Below are positions 30,188 through 42,829 of a stretch of 64,000 bases of DNA, piece after piece. The stretch's first letter is position 1. Each line of letters begins with the position of its first letter. Under the pieces are notes generated by a model that saw only the letters and a list, made by a program, of their open reading frames with translations, did no database searches and had not been told where the DNA came from. The DNA is from Nannocystis pusilla (GTDB lineage: Bacteria; Myxococcota_A; Polyangia; Nannocystales; Nannocystaceae), in assembly GCF_026626665.1 (NCBI RefSeq), contig NZ_JAPNKE010000002.1:5247168-5311167 (forward strand), written 5' to 3'. A program made the translations under genes and the position numbers.

Positions 30188-32388
30188 ATGCAAAAATACC
30201 ATCTTGACCGTAACATCTCATTGGTCCTCGCCAACTTGCTCGTGATGACTCTGTCGGGATGCAACAATCCGACGCCGGGCGAAACCGAATCCGGCACCAC
30301 GACGGACACCACGACTGACGGCACCGACACGGACGCCACGGACACCAATCTGACGCCCGGGCAGCCCACCGACACGTTGCCGCCGACGTCGACCGAGCCC
30401 GCCACGGACACCGAGCCCCCGACCTCGACCACGGTGGGCCCGACCACCGAGACCGGCCCCTCGACCGACACCGACACGACCGACACCGACACGACCGACA
30501 CCGAGACTACGGGTGAGCCGGCGATCGAGGTCGTGCGCGTGTGGGCGACCGCCAACCCGCCGCTGCTCGAGCAGGACCGGATCGTCGCGCTGACCCCGGC
30601 GCTCGACGCCGCCACCGCGACCCTGACCGTCGGCGGCGACGTCGTCAGCATCCAGAGCGTCGCGGTGACCCAGCAGGGCCACGCGATCGTCAGCTACGAC
30701 GCGCCGGGCACCACCGGCGGCGTCATCATCAAGAACGACCTCGCCGACAACCCGCAGGACGGCCCGCTCGGCCTCGGCGACCGCGTCATCCGCGGGCCGG
30801 CCACCGGCCTCGTGGCCCCGAAGGGCGTCGAGGTCGGGCCGATGGGCTCGTTCCTGGTCGCCGACACCGGCGCCGCCGCGATCAAGGTGTTCGAGTTCGG
30901 CGCCGAGGGCGACGCGGCCCCCACCTTCGAGATCACCGACCTGGGCAGCTCCGAGGCCGTGTGGGACGTGCATTACGTCGCCAACGCCGACGTGCTGTAC
31001 GCGGCCGGCACCAACGGCGAGGTCCAGGTCTACGAGGACTTCTCGAACGCGATGGGCCAGACCGGCCCCGACCGCACGATCGTCCCCGTCGAGGGCGGCA
31101 CCAAGGTCTCGGTCAACCTGCACGGCATCACCATCGTCGGCGACAACCTGTTCCTCAGCGACGTCGGCGACCCGATGGAGACCACCGACGGCCAGCTGTT
31201 CCGCATCGCCGACCCGGCCAACGCCGAGGGCGACGTCGAGGTGGCGCAGAAGATCGCCGGCGGCGACCTCGGCAACCCGGTCGACCTCGAGGTCACCGGC
31301 GGCATGGCGAGCACCCTGTGGGTGGCCGAGAAGGCCAACGACAAGCTGCTGCGCTTCCGCCCGCCGCTGCTCGGCGAAGACTTCGAGCTGGTCGACAGCG
31401 TCGACGTCGCCAAGCCCGAGTCGATCGCGCTGGCCACCAACAACCGCCTGATCCTCGCCTCCAACCCGGCCGGGCTCGACCTCGACGGCGTGCTCGAGGT
31501 CGAGGTGCCGCTCATCGGCGCCCCGACGATCACGGCCACCATCGACCGCCTCGGCTCGATCACCTCGATCCAGAGCATCGCCCTCGCCGGCGCGGGCGAC
31601 GGCCTCGTCGGCTTCGACGGCACCCCGGCGTCCGACGGCGCCGGCGTGTTCTCGGCGGCCGCCATCGTCGACGCCGAGGACGGCGCGGCGATCGACGCCA
31701 TCGGCACCCGGATCTGGGGCCCCGGCACCGGCCTCGTGGCGCCCAAGGGCATCACCCTGAACGCCGCCGGCGACCGCCTGTTCGTCGCCGACCTCGGTGA
31801 CTCCTCGATCAAGGTGTTCGACCCGGTGACCTTCGGCGACGCGCCGCCGCTGTTCGTCATCGCCGAGCTCGGCGGCGGCGCGGGTGGGACATCGACTACG
31901 ACGACGCCAACGACCGGCTGTTCGCCGCCGGCGTCGACGGCACCGTGCGCGTGTTCGACAACGCCCTGGCCGACGAGGGCGCGAGCGGCCCGGCCCGCAC
32001 CTTCACGCCCGCCAACGACAACGCCGAGCCGATCGGCGTCAACCTCCACGGCATCCAGTACGACCCGGTCAGCAACAACCTGTTCTTGACCGACGTCGGC
32101 GACGTGATGTCCGACGCGGATGGCGCCATCTACGTGATCGCCGGCGCCGACGCGGCCGAGGGCGACGTCGCGGTCGCCACTCACATCGCCGGCGACCAGA
32201 CGCACCTCGGCAACCCCGTCGACCTCGCCTTCGACGGCGCGCACCTCTACGTCGCCGAGAAGGCGCAGTCGATGGTGCTCCGCTACAGCGACATCCTCGG
32301 GCTCACCGGCGCCCAGAACGTCGCCGAGGACGCGTTCATCGAGGTGACCAACGCCGAGTCGGTCCGCCTCGAGTTCAGCAAGCCCTGA
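30188..32388 (+). CDS. Thr-rich lipoprotein with duplicated NHL-like beta-propeller (one frameshift)
   Basis: About 733 residues once a base near 31882-31887 is restored. The ATG at 30188 opens a lipoprotein signal ending LSGC. A long Thr/Asp/Glu/Pro linker follows (to about residue 110). The folded part is a propeller made of two similar halves: GPATGLVAPKGVEVGPMGSF and GPGTGLVAPKGITLNAAGDR, and likewise VSVNLHGITIVGDNLFLSDV and IGVNLHGIQYDPVSNNLFLT. Such propellers bind ligands or polymers on the surface. The exact ligand is unknown. Confidence 0.8.
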
Positions 32389-32412
32389 GCGGCTCGTCCC
32401 GGGCGCACGGCG

Positions 32413-33168
32413 TCAGCTCGCGCGCGCGAGCTCGCCGTGCGCCGCCGTCTCGGCGTGGGCCTTGAGCCAGCGCGCGACCGAGGCGGCGTGCAGGTTCTCC
32501 TGCGCCAGCGCCAGGCGACACTGCGCCGCCAGCTCGCCGTGGCCGAGGCTCTCGGCGAGCGCGGCCAGCAGGTCCCAGCCGGCCACGTCGGCGAGCTCGG
32601 CGATCTGCTGCGCGTGCAGGGCCTGCGCCAGGCCCGTGCGCGGGTCGGAGATGACCTGCAGCACGCCCACGCTCTCGACCGCGGTGAGGTCGGCCGACGG
32701 CGTCATCGCCGTCGCGTCGGCGCCCAGCGCGGTCATCGCCTCGACCATCCATTCGAAGTGACGCGCCTCGTCGGCGCGGAACGCCACCAGGTCCTCGAGG
32801 GTCGGCCCGCCCGACCACGAGCCCGATGCCTCGAGCTTGAGGATCAGCCCGTCGTACAGGCGCACGCCGGTGCGTTCGAACGCGAGCCGCTCGCCGAGCT
32901 TGTCGAGCAGCACGTTGCCCTTGTGGCCCTTGAGCAGCTCGAGCGCGGCCCCGGTGACGCCGCGCAGGCTCAGCGGCGGCGGCATGTGGCCGATCTCGCC
33001 GGACTCGCAGGCGTAGCGGAACCGCAGCACCGCGGCGTCGCGCGCCGAGCCGGCCGAGCTCGGCGCGGTCGCGGTCGCGCCCTCGGTCATGCGCGGACCG
33101 TCGAGCGGCGACAGGGCGATGCCGGTGCGGTTGATGCCGATGTCGGTGGGACGATCGTTCTTGCTCAT
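32413..33168 (-). CDS. Ferritin-like helical protein
   Basis: 251 residues. LEDLVAFRADEARHFEWMVE and LHAQQIAELADVAGWDLLAA have the Glu/His-rich helix pattern of ferritin-like proteins (DxxRHFEW resembling an ExxH iron site). A ribosome site GGAGG lies just before the ATG at 33168, and this ATG overlaps the TGA of the upstream gene. Iron or stress function is plausible from the family, not shown. The first 50 residues are low-complexity. It is convergent with, and 24 bp from, the propeller lipoprotein gene. Confidence 0.7.
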   Translation of the reverse strand: MSKNDRPTDIGINRTGIALSPLDGPRMTEGATATAPSSAGSARDAAVLRFRYACESGEIGHMPPPLSLRGVTGAALELLKGHKGNVLLDKLGERLAFERTGVRLYDGLILKLEASGSWSGGPTLEDLVAFRADEARHFEWMVEAMTALGADATAMTPSADLTAVESVGVLQVISDPRTGLAQALHAQQIAELADVAGWDLLAALAESLGHGELAAQCRLALAQENLHAASVARWLKAHAETAAHGELARAS

Positions 33169-34371
33169 TGGGCCGCCTCCTCCTGGACCAGCGAGACGAA
33201 CTCGGCCTCGCGCACGCGTCGATCGGTGAGCTCGGTGCCCGGCTTCCAGCGGTAGCCCGCGGCCACCAGCTCCGACGGCGAGCCGCTGGCGTTGAGCTGC
33301 TCGCGGTAGGCGAGCGAGGCCGGGCTCGAGGTCGGGCGGCACGATGTCGAAGCCGCGGGCGCGCAGCAGGACCTCCTCGGCCAGCGTCTGGCGCACGAAT
33401 TCGCGGTGGCTGCGGAAGCTCAGCGGATCGGGGAACTCGCCCGGGAGCAGCTCCGCCGGGTCGCGCTTCTCGACCTCCTCCATCAGCTCGCGCACGAGTC
33501 GCAGGTGGCCCAGCTCGTAGCTGAGGAAGCGCTCCCAGATCTGCTTGATCCGCGGGTTCTGCTCCTGCGAATAGCAGCTCCAATAGGCGTACACCTCGGT
33601 CGCCTCCTGCAGCAGCCACTTCTCGAGCCAGGTCTCGCTCGGGTCGGACAGCGCCTCGTACTGCGTCACGTGCTGCTCCTCGATCGCCGCGATCTCGGCG
33701 TACAGCTGGCGCGCGACCGGGTCGGCGAAGGTCGGTCCGATCGTCAGATAGTAATCGCGGGTCTGCCACTCCGAGCCGGTGATCAGCGCCGCGTGGATCT
33801 TCGTCAGCGGCGCGGCCTGCGTCTTCTCGTAGTGGCGCCGCAGGTCGTCCTCCGGCGCGCGGTGCTCGACCGAGGTCGGCCGCCCGGGCATGACGTCGGT
33901 GTAGCTCTGCAAGATGTTGTTGGCGTCCTTGCCGCACAGGCGGTCCATCAGCGCGGCGTAGCGGTAGAGGTGGTCGAAATCCTCGAGCAGGCCGAAGCGG
34001 TACACCTGGGCCATGTACGGGTCCGGCTCGACCGCGGCGACGTGCGCGGTCACCTCGATCGCAACCTGTTCGAAGCCGATCGTCGTCTCGAGCGGCGACT
34101 GGTCGCCCGGCATCAGCCAATTGACCATCGACGCCTGGAGGTGCTCGACGCGGCGGACCCGCGCCAGCGGCAGGCGCAGGTCGGGGTTGAACCGCGCCGC
34201 GAAGTGCTTGAAGCGGCACGCCTCCTGCTCGACGCCGTGCATCAAGATCTGCCGCACCCGCGTGAAGGCGTCGTCGTCGAGCTTGCTGTACGGCTCGCCG
34301 GCGATCTCCTTCCACGTGAACTTCTGCCGCTCGAGCGGCGTACCGCGCTCCTTCGAAATGTCGAGGCTCAC
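33165..34371 (-). CDS. Ferritin-like diiron protein (one frameshift)
   Basis: About 401 residues. EQEACRFKHFAARF, IAAIEEQHVTQYEAL, LLQEATEVYAYWSCYSQE and FLSYELGHLRLVRELMEEVE carry repeated ExxH-type pairs across long helices, as in ferritin-like diiron proteins. An extra base near 33317-33323 shifts the frame; the corrected end reads SELVAAGYRWKPGTEL. The start is a GTG at 34371 with AAGGAG six bases upstream. Its TGA overlaps the downstream ATG, so the two ferritin-like proteins are coupled and may form a complex. Confidence 0.72.
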
Positions 34372-34985
34372 TGCGTGCTCCTTGGCCTGAGACCTGCGCC
34401 GGGACTGCTGGCGGCGCGCGCAGGGCCGGCAAGCCGAATCCAGCGTCAGGCGCCTGCAGGTCCGCCGGTCCCGCTCGCCCTGCTTCGCAGCCCACGAAGG
34501 CGGCCGGGCCGCCCCTCGCGGCGCGCTCGACCGGCGGCTCGCATCCCGCTGATTCCTCGGCCGCGCGCACGCTGTCGCGTCAGCCACCTGCCGCTCACGA
34601 GGGGCACGGCCCATCCAGACTATTGCGTGAATTGCCACCTCGCGAAGAACGAGGTCGCGCGGTCCGGACAGGACGGCATCGGGCACGAGGCCCGCGAACG
34701 AACCTCCGCGCGCATCCTCGCGAGGTCGATACGCGCGCGAGCTCGATGCGGAGCGCGAGCAATCGCGGCTGTGGTGTCGCGGGCGCGAGACGAAGCTCGA
34801 ATCATCGCGTCCTGATGGCGCTCGCTTCGGCGCAGCGCTCCGTCAGCCACGGGGCCGACGAAAGGACGCCGGCCCCGCGCTTGCGCGGCCCGGCGTCCGA
34901 CGCTCGGGCGCTGGCCGAACAGATCCAAATGAGCCCGTTCGCGCCACGCTGAGCGCCCCGGGCCGAGTTTGCTATCCTCCGCCGG
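34372..34985 (+). other. Divergent intergenic region
   Basis: About 610 bp without a supported gene. A CVNCH string near 34625 in the plus frame is isolated, without signal peptide or domain, and is not counted as a cytochrome. Confidence 0.45.
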
Positions 34986-35728
34986 ATGTCCCCCCGCAGC
35001 GCGGCGCAGCGTGGAGCCCCCGAGACCGGGAGGGGGCGTATCCTCGTGGGCCATTGCGTCCTGGCTCTCGCTGTCGCCTCCGCGTGCCGGCCAGGCGGGC
35101 GCGATTCGCCGCCGGCTTCGCGCGACGTCGACACTTTGCTGGCGGCGCCGCTACCCCGCCCCGCACCCGTCGAGGCGGCCGCGCTCGCTCCGGAGCCGGC
35201 CCTGGCCACGCCGATCCCGCCCTCGCTACGGCTCGGAGAGGTCCTCGTGGATGGCCCGCTGGTCGAGGCGGCGCCGACCGATCCGTGCCCGCGTCAGCAC
35301 CGGTGCACCGTGGTACGCGTCCCCGCGAGCTTCCGCGTGCGCGCCCACCTCGACGGCGGGGGGCGCGAATCAGCGGCGCTCCTGGCCCGGATCGAGCAAC
35401 ACGCCGAGGTCCTCGAATCGTGCATGAACGCCAGCCTGCGCCGCGATCGCTGCATTCGCAGCGGGGCGGCGCTGCTCTATCGATTGCAGCCTTCCGGGGC
35501 GCCCGAGTGGATCGCCGTCGACGGCGCCGCAGACGACCGCGCCCTCGCGTGCGTGGATCGCGAGCTCCGCGAGCTCGACCTGCGCCGATTCATGCCACCC
35601 GCGACCGCGCCCTCGAGCTGCGGCTCGTGGCGGCCTATCGACCCGCGCATCGCGCCTACTACCGCGACGACGGCGTCGGCCTGGCCCAGAGCCAGGTCGC
35701 CGACGATCCCCCGTGCGCCTCACAGTGA
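34986..35728 (+). CDS. Hypothetical exported protein (one frameshift)
   Basis: About 247 residues after restoring a base near 35598-35604. The N-terminus has a weak signal (CVLALAVASAC, possibly a lipobox SAC) after a polar stretch, followed by a Pro/Ala-rich linker. The folded part includes DPCPRQHRCTVVRVPASF and ALLARIEQHAEVLESCMN. No family recognised. The ATG at 34986 is the first in frame; a start closer to the signal peptide is possible. Confidence 0.55.
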
Positions 35729-35916
35729 GCGCGGCAGGCCGCGAGCGACGCTCGCCGAGCGCCGGTCCCCGCGAGCGACGTGCCCGCCGGCCGCCGCGAA
35801 CCGCGACGGTCGCGGGCCGCCGGTGGCCGTCTTGCAGGCGTTGGCGCCGGATCGAGGCTGACGAGCGTCTTACATCCCGAGCACCACGATCCGCGGCCCG
35901 GCGGGCCGATGCCCGG

Positions 35917-36629
35917 TCATACGCCGGCGCAGCACTCGTCCAGCTTGTCGAAGATCGCGTCGCCCTGAGCGCACACGTCGTCGGCCGGGCACTGCGCGAC
36001 CTCGACGCCGTCTTGAAGGCAGACGCAGGTGTCGCCCTCGCAGCTGATCTCGTACGTCGGCAGGTCGGGGCAGCTCAGCCCCAGGCCGCACACGCCCTCG
36101 CCGCCTTCATGCGTCGTTTGCATGCATTCCTCGGCCTCGTTGCCGCAGATGACGTGCGCTCGAACGCCTCCGCGCACGCTTCCTCCACGGGTGCAAACGG
36201 GTCACAGAGCAGCTTCGCGTTGCACTCGAGATAGATGAAGTGGTTCGGCACGCATTCGGCGTCGATCTCCTGGAACTCCGAGGTGCAGTTCAGGACGCAA
36301 TCGGCGGTCTCGTCGCCGCCGCCCCCGCACGCGATGGCCTGCTCGCAGAAGGCCTCGCAGGCGCTCTGGTGCTCGGGATCGACGGGGCCGCTGGTGCCGC
36401 CCTCGGTGTCGTCGCCGGTGGTGGTCGTCGGCTCCTCCTGGGACGTCGTCGAGTCCTCCGTGGTGGCGCTCGCGGTCGGAGCATCGTCGGTGGTCGAGGC
36501 GTCGGTGGTGGACTCGCCGGAGGTGGAGGTCGAGCCCGTGGCGCTGTCGGAGTCGCCGGTGTCGGGGTCGCAGGCGTTTTGGAGGAGCAGGAAGGAAACG
36601 GCGAGGAAGGAAAGGTTGAAGCGAAGCAC
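35917..36629 (-). CDS. Thr-rich Cys lipoprotein (one frameshift)
   Basis: About 237 residues after a lost base near 36162-36170. The start is a GTG at 36629 with GGAG upstream; the signal peptide ends in QNAC, followed by an Asp/Ser/Thr linker. The mature domain has many Cys (ACEAFCEQAIACGGGGDE, DCVLNCTSEFQ, VICGNEAEECMQTT, TCVCLQDG) with spacing like the 23134 lipoprotein, suggesting paralogous surface proteins. Function unknown. Confidence 0.75.
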
Positions 36630-36884
36630 GACGATCTCCGGGGCGAGCGGCGAGGCGGGTCCCTTTCCCCGACGCGTCGCTCGGCCGTGGAGTCGCCGGA
36701 GCCGGGAGAAAATTGCCGGCGCTTCGCAATTCGTCGCCGACGCGTGAGCCGCTCGCGGCCCTCGGGGGCGCCCCCTGCGCCGTGGAGCGCATGCGTCACG
36801 TCCATGAGCCGAGCTCGCAAGGCATCGTCGGCCGCTCTCTCGCTGCCAGGTTTCGACGCCCGCGCGTGATAGGTTCGCCACGCC

Positions 36885-37976
36885 ATGCGCGCGCTCGTCC
36901 TCGCCACCGCGCTGCTGCTCGGCCAGGCCGCGTGCGCCGGCCGCTACCCGAGCGCCCACGATCGCGTCGTCGAGCTGACCGGCCCCGCCGAAGCTCCGGC
37001 GCCGCCGCGCGACTGCCTGGTCGCCAACCACGTCCACACCCTCGTCTCCGATCGCTACAGCCACGCGCCGACCGCCGCCAACGAATCGCTCGCCTACGAT
37101 CCGGCCGGGTTGCGGGCCGCGATCGCGGCGTTTCACGGCGACGGCGTCGACGCCATCGTCGTCACCGATCACAACAGCGCGCACGCCGACTTCGACCCCG
37201 CAATCGCCACGGCCCCGCTGACCGTGATCCCCGGCATGGAGTGGACCACCCGCCGCGGCCACGCCCTGCAGATGGGCCTCACGCTCGATAAACCCGCCGA
37301 CGCGATCATGCCGCCCCCGTGGCGCGCCCGCGTCGTCGCCGACGATTTCCGCCGCATGGTCGCCGAGACCCACCGCCGCGGCGGCCTCGTGATCATCGCC
37401 CACCCGCGGGTCCCCTTCCGCACCTGGCCCGACGACACCTTCGGGGCCGACGGCGTCGAGGTGTGGGGCCTCGACAGTGTGGTGATTCGCAACCGCCAGG
37501 CCGTGCGCTGGTGGCACGATCGCCTGGCCCGCGGCGAGCGACTCGTCGCGGTCGCCGGCACCGACCTCCACCCCGGCGCCTGGCTGCGCCATCATCGGCG
37601 CCCGCTCAATCGCGTGACCGCCACCACCTGCGGCGCCGCCGACGTGCTCGCCGGCCTGCGCGCCGGCCACGTCCTGTTGCTCGACGACCGCGACGCCCCG
37701 CGGGTCGTGCTCGCGGTCGACGACGGCGCGCGGCCCGGGGACACGGTCGAGCTGGCCGGCCGCACCGAGCTCGTCCTGCACCTGCGCGTGCTCGCCGGCG
37801 CGGGGGCTCGCCTCCGCCTGCTCGGCCCGGCCGGCGAGCTGTTCACGCGCGAGCTGGCGGGCCCCGACGCGACCGTGCGGCTGCGCCTGCGCGTGCGTCC
37901 GGGCGAGTTCGTGCGGGCCGAGCTGCACCGCGGGCGCAAGCCGCTGGCGCTGACCAACCCGGTGTACTTCCGCTGA
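36885..37976 (+). CDS. Exported PHP-domain metal-dependent phosphoesterase
   Basis: 363 residues with a signal peptide ending near AACAG, possibly a lipobox. The PHP metal site is complete: NHVHT (His49, His51), TDHN (Asp95, His96), GMEW (Glu119), IAHP (His173) and GTDLH (Asp227, His229). PHP proteins hydrolyse phosphate esters with a tri-metal centre. Export to the envelope is less usual for the family and suggests action on an extracellular phosphate ester. The C-terminal 100 residues form a beta-rich tail. Stand-alone gene; ATG at 36885. Confidence 0.85.
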   Translation: MRALVLATALLLGQAACAGRYPSAHDRVVELTGPAEAPAPPRDCLVANHVHTLVSDRYSHAPTAANESLAYDPAGLRAAIAAFHGDGVDAIVVTDHNSAHADFDPAIATAPLTVIPGMEWTTRRGHALQMGLTLDKPADAIMPPPWRARVVADDFRRMVAETHRRGGLVIIAHPRVPFRTWPDDTFGADGVEVWGLDSVVIRNRQAVRWWHDRLARGERLVAVAGTDLHPGAWLRHHRRPLNRVTATTCGAADVLAGLRAGHVLLLDDRDAPRVVLAVDDGARPGDTVELAGRTELVLHLRVLAGAGARLRLLGPAGELFTRELAGPDATVRLRLRVRPGEFVRAELHRGRKPLALTNPVYFR

Positions 37977-38633
37977 CCGGGGGTCGCTGCGTCGGCCGTC
38001 CGGCGCCGCACGAGAGCCCGGTCGACCGGCGCGCAGCGACGTGCACCTCGCTCGCGGAGCGCCGCCGGCTCGCATGGCGACATTCGAGCTCGACCGGGCC
38101 CGTACGGCCGCTGCGTCCCATTCGCGCTGGGACCTGCAATCGCGACTTCACGGCGATCGCCGCATCGGGCTCGACCGCCGAGCTCGCGTCGCGACATTCA
38201 CGCCCGGACCGGCGATCGCCGCCCGCCTCGCGACATTCACGCATGACCGGCGGTCGGGCGCCCCGCGAAGGATTCCCCACCTGACGCCCCGCGCTGACGA
38301 TTTTTTGTCGCGCAGGTCTCGACATTCCCTGAAACGATCCCAATGCGCAAACAACCGCGTTCTCCGCCGTTTCGCGCGCGGACGCGGACCTCGCGGAGCC
38401 CGACGATCCGCCGGGGGCCCTGCGGCGATCGGCGGCGCCGCGGCCCGACATGGCCAAAACCCTGAGTCCTCCGAATGTCCACACCGCGCGGAATCACCCC
38501 GGTTCGCGCGGTTTAGAATGGTTGTTCCCGCCGATCATCCCCGTATACTGCCGCGGCCCGCGCTCGCCGTCGTCTGTCCTTTGGGCCAGGCGCGTCCGGG
38601 GGCGCGCGCGTAGACATCGACCGGAGACGCCAC
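37977..38633 (+). other. Intergenic region with short dispersed CGACATTC repeats
   Basis: About 650 bp, no supported gene. The string CGACATTC occurs at about 38089, 38190, 38229 and 38318; the two middle ones share CGCGACATTCACGC and lie about 38 bp apart. This may be a degenerate repeat. GACGATTTTTTGTC at 38296-38309 is a short dyad with a T run. Confidence 0.5.
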
Positions 38634-40686
38634 ATGTACGCAATGAATACCACGACCCTTCGTCGGGGCCGGCGGGCGACGTCCATCGTCCTGCTGTGTA
38701 CCGCGACCGCGCTGATCGGCTGTACCGCCGGCGACCCCCTCGAGCAGGACGAGGACTCCGCCGACATCGCCGTGCGGAACGATGATTCCGCCAAGGCCCC
38801 GCTCGACGCCGCCAGCGTGTCGATCCAGCGCCTGGAGAAGCCGACCGAGTTCGCCGACACCAAGATCTTCGTCACCCTGAGCAAGGGCGACGCCGAGAAG
38901 CTGGCCAACCCCCAGGTGGTCGGCGCCGGCGACGAGGACGCGCCGATCGTCCTGCGCGACGACGGCAAGGGCGGCGACGAGAAGGCCGGCGACCTCGTGT
39001 TCACCGGCCTCGCGTTCGCCGACATCGACGCGCTCAAGGCCCGCGCCGAGGCCGAGGCCAAGCAGGACGTGAAGGACGTCCCGCAATTCGTCGGCCGCAG
39101 CGTCGAGAAGCTGGCGCCGGCCGAGGCCCTCGACCTCGACAAGTTCCTCGGCGGCGGCGTCATCAAGCTGCCGGGCGCGCCCAAGCTGCTGTTCTCGCTG
39201 GCCAACGCGCGCCACAGCCTGATGATCACCGACCCCTCGGTGGTCCGCGACTTCACCCGCACCTACGACCCCTGCACCGACACCGGCGCCGCCATGGGTC
39301 CCTGGTCTTCGGCCATCTGATGACCGAGCTGGCCAACCAGCCGCTCACCGGCATCGACCCGGCGCACCTCGCCGAGGACTGGCTGGCCAGCTGGTTGACC
39401 CCGCAGCTGCCCGGCTCGGCCTCGATCCCGGTCCCGGCGCGGCCGATGATGCAGCAGCTGATCGACGACTGGCGCGCCGTCAGCGGCGGCGGCGACCTCG
39501 ACCTGAAGAAGGCCCCGTTCCGCCTGCTGGCGATCGTCAACCGCATCGACCTGTCGCGCCGCGGCAAGGGCGGCGGCGGCTACGGCGGCGGCATCGGCGG
39601 CGACTTCCTCGACGCCGGCGAGGGCCGCTTCGTGTTCGGCCTGGTGCTGCCGGCCGGCTACACCGTCAAGGGCTACAACAAGCCCGGCGTGCTCGACTCG
39701 AAGACGGGCTGCAGGCTGACCCCGTTCACCGTCATCTTCGAGTACAAGGTCGACAAGCCCGGCTGCAAGAAGGTGCGCGACTGGGCCCAGCAGTGGCGCG
39801 CGCTCGACACCCTGCCGTTCGGCGCGACCTACAACGCCGCCCTGCAGGCGATCACCGACCAGTTCACCGTCGCCGGCGCCAGCCCCTCGCGCGGCAACCG
39901 GAGCGCGCTCGGTCAGCTGCGCACCAACGACTTCCTCATGGCCCCGCTGTGGCAGATGCGCGAGCACCAGCTGCCGCTGCCGACCGGCTTCCTGAGCCCG
40001 CACCAGGTCGCCGACACCGTCGAGCTGTTCCACAACAACACGACCTCGTTCGGCGCGTGGATCGTCAGCAACCTCATGCAGCTGCCGCCGCAGAGCTTCC
40101 CGTGGGCGGGCGCCTCCGACGTGCCGAGCCCGGGCACCTTCTGGGACGGCGCCCACTCGGCGATCGACACCCTGCTCATCACCTCGGGCCCCGGCAACGA
40201 CGCCAACGACGCGCGGCAGAACGTCTCGTTCAGCGCGTGCAGCGGCTGCCACGCGCGCGAGACGGACACCGACTTCGTCCACATCGACAACCGCACCCTG
40301 CTCGGCGCCGCCCAGGAGGCGCTCCTGAGCGAGTTCCTGCTCGGCGAGAAGGTCAGCCCCTTCGCCAACAACGCCGTCACCGGCAACCTGCACTTCGTCG
40401 ACGACCCGTCGGTCCTCGCCCGCGGCGGCGTCATCAACCCGACCAACCCGCAGCACCGCCGCGGCTTCCGCGACCTCGAGTTCCGCCAGCAGAAGCTGGT
40501 CGAGTTCGCCACCCAGAGCTGCCTCGGGTGCCCGTGCTCGACCCGGTCCTGGTCGAGGACGCGCTGACCCACAAGAAGGCGCTGCCCGACGACCTGTTCG
40601 AGAACGCCGAGCCGCTCGGCAAGGACAAGCTGCCGACCTTCGCGCTCGAGCGCCTCGGCGACGCCCCCGTCGCCCAGGTCCACTGA
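38634..40686 (+). CDS. Heme c-motif lipoprotein (two frameshifts)
   Basis: About 684 residues after restoring bases near 39304-39310 and 40526-40533. Ribosome site GGAG precedes the ATG at 38634. Lipobox ALIGC is followed by a long mixed domain (FTRTYDPCTDTGAAMGPW continuing into HLMTELANQPLTGIDP) and a C-terminal FSACSGCHARETDTDFVHI, a single CxxCH site. Then FATQSCLGC and DPVLVEDALTHK close the protein. Probably a surface electron-transfer or redox protein; the larger domain is not recognised. Confidence 0.78.
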
Positions 40687-40698
40687 TGCGCCGAAGGA

Positions 40699-40921
40699 CA
40701 TGTCCCGGGGGCCATGACCCCGGCGACATGCCCCCGACGGCGCGCCGGTGGCCGCCGTCGGCGCGCCGCAGGACAGGTCGCCCGGACATCCCCGGGCGAC
40801 CTGCCCCGCTGCGCTGCGCCGGTCGGCGGCGCCTTCGGATGTACCAGAAGACATGTCCTCAAGGACATTCTCTCGAAGACATGTCTATAAGAGCATGCTC
40901 CATCGGCCATGCTAGCGAGGC
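40699..40921 (+). repeat. Clustered 14-bp repeat arrays
   Basis: Two perfect-phase arrays flank a degenerate stretch. First: 40699 (CATGTCCCGGGGGC), 40713 (CATGACCCCGGCGA), 40727 (CATGCCCCCGACGG). Second: 40852 (CATGTCCTCAAGGA), 40866 (CATTCTCTCGAAGA), 40880 (CATGTCTATAAGAG), 40894 (CATGCTCCATCGGC), 40908 (CATGCTAGCGAGGC). All starts are 14 bp apart. Between them, CAGG at 40774 and CATC at 40787 look like decayed units (13 bp apart). The cluster fills the gap between convergent genes. Confidence 0.85.
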
Positions 40922-40935
40922 GCCTCGCCGCCCGC

Positions 40936-42486
<1,551 letters not shown>

Positions 42487-42829
42487 GCCCGAGCGTACCA
42501 GCCCGCCGGCGCGGCGTCAGGACCCCGGAGCGGCCGAACGGGGGGCACCAGCGGACGCAGGCGTCGGCGACCCGCGCGAGCCGCCGGACGTCCGCGAGCC
42601 CAGTGCGTGGACCGCCGACGAGCCACGAGCCCGCGACGCCCCGCTCGCCCGTTCGCACCCGCTCTCGGCTCCTACGAATGGGCGGTGCGGCGAATCGACG
42701 GGTATGCGCATTCGCGGTCGTCGCCGCATTGCCTCGCGCCGCGGAGGTCGCTCGACGGCGTTTGACCACCCCCGGCCGCGTGAACTCGCTCACCCGGGCC
42801 GCGGGCGCGCGTGTGCGAGACTGCGGAAA
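42487..42829 (+). other. Divergent intergenic region
   Basis: About 340 bp between divergent metabolic genes. No supported gene; presumably the promoters of both. No boxes can be called. Confidence 0.45.

Noticed and set aside
34560..34740. Plus-frame CVNCH string suggesting a cytochrome fragment
   Set aside because: No signal peptide, no surrounding cytochrome pattern, Arg-rich context.
40699..40921. CRISPR array or BIME-like element
   Set aside because: 14-bp units abut with no unique spacers, and the long inverted flanks of REP/BIME elements are missing.
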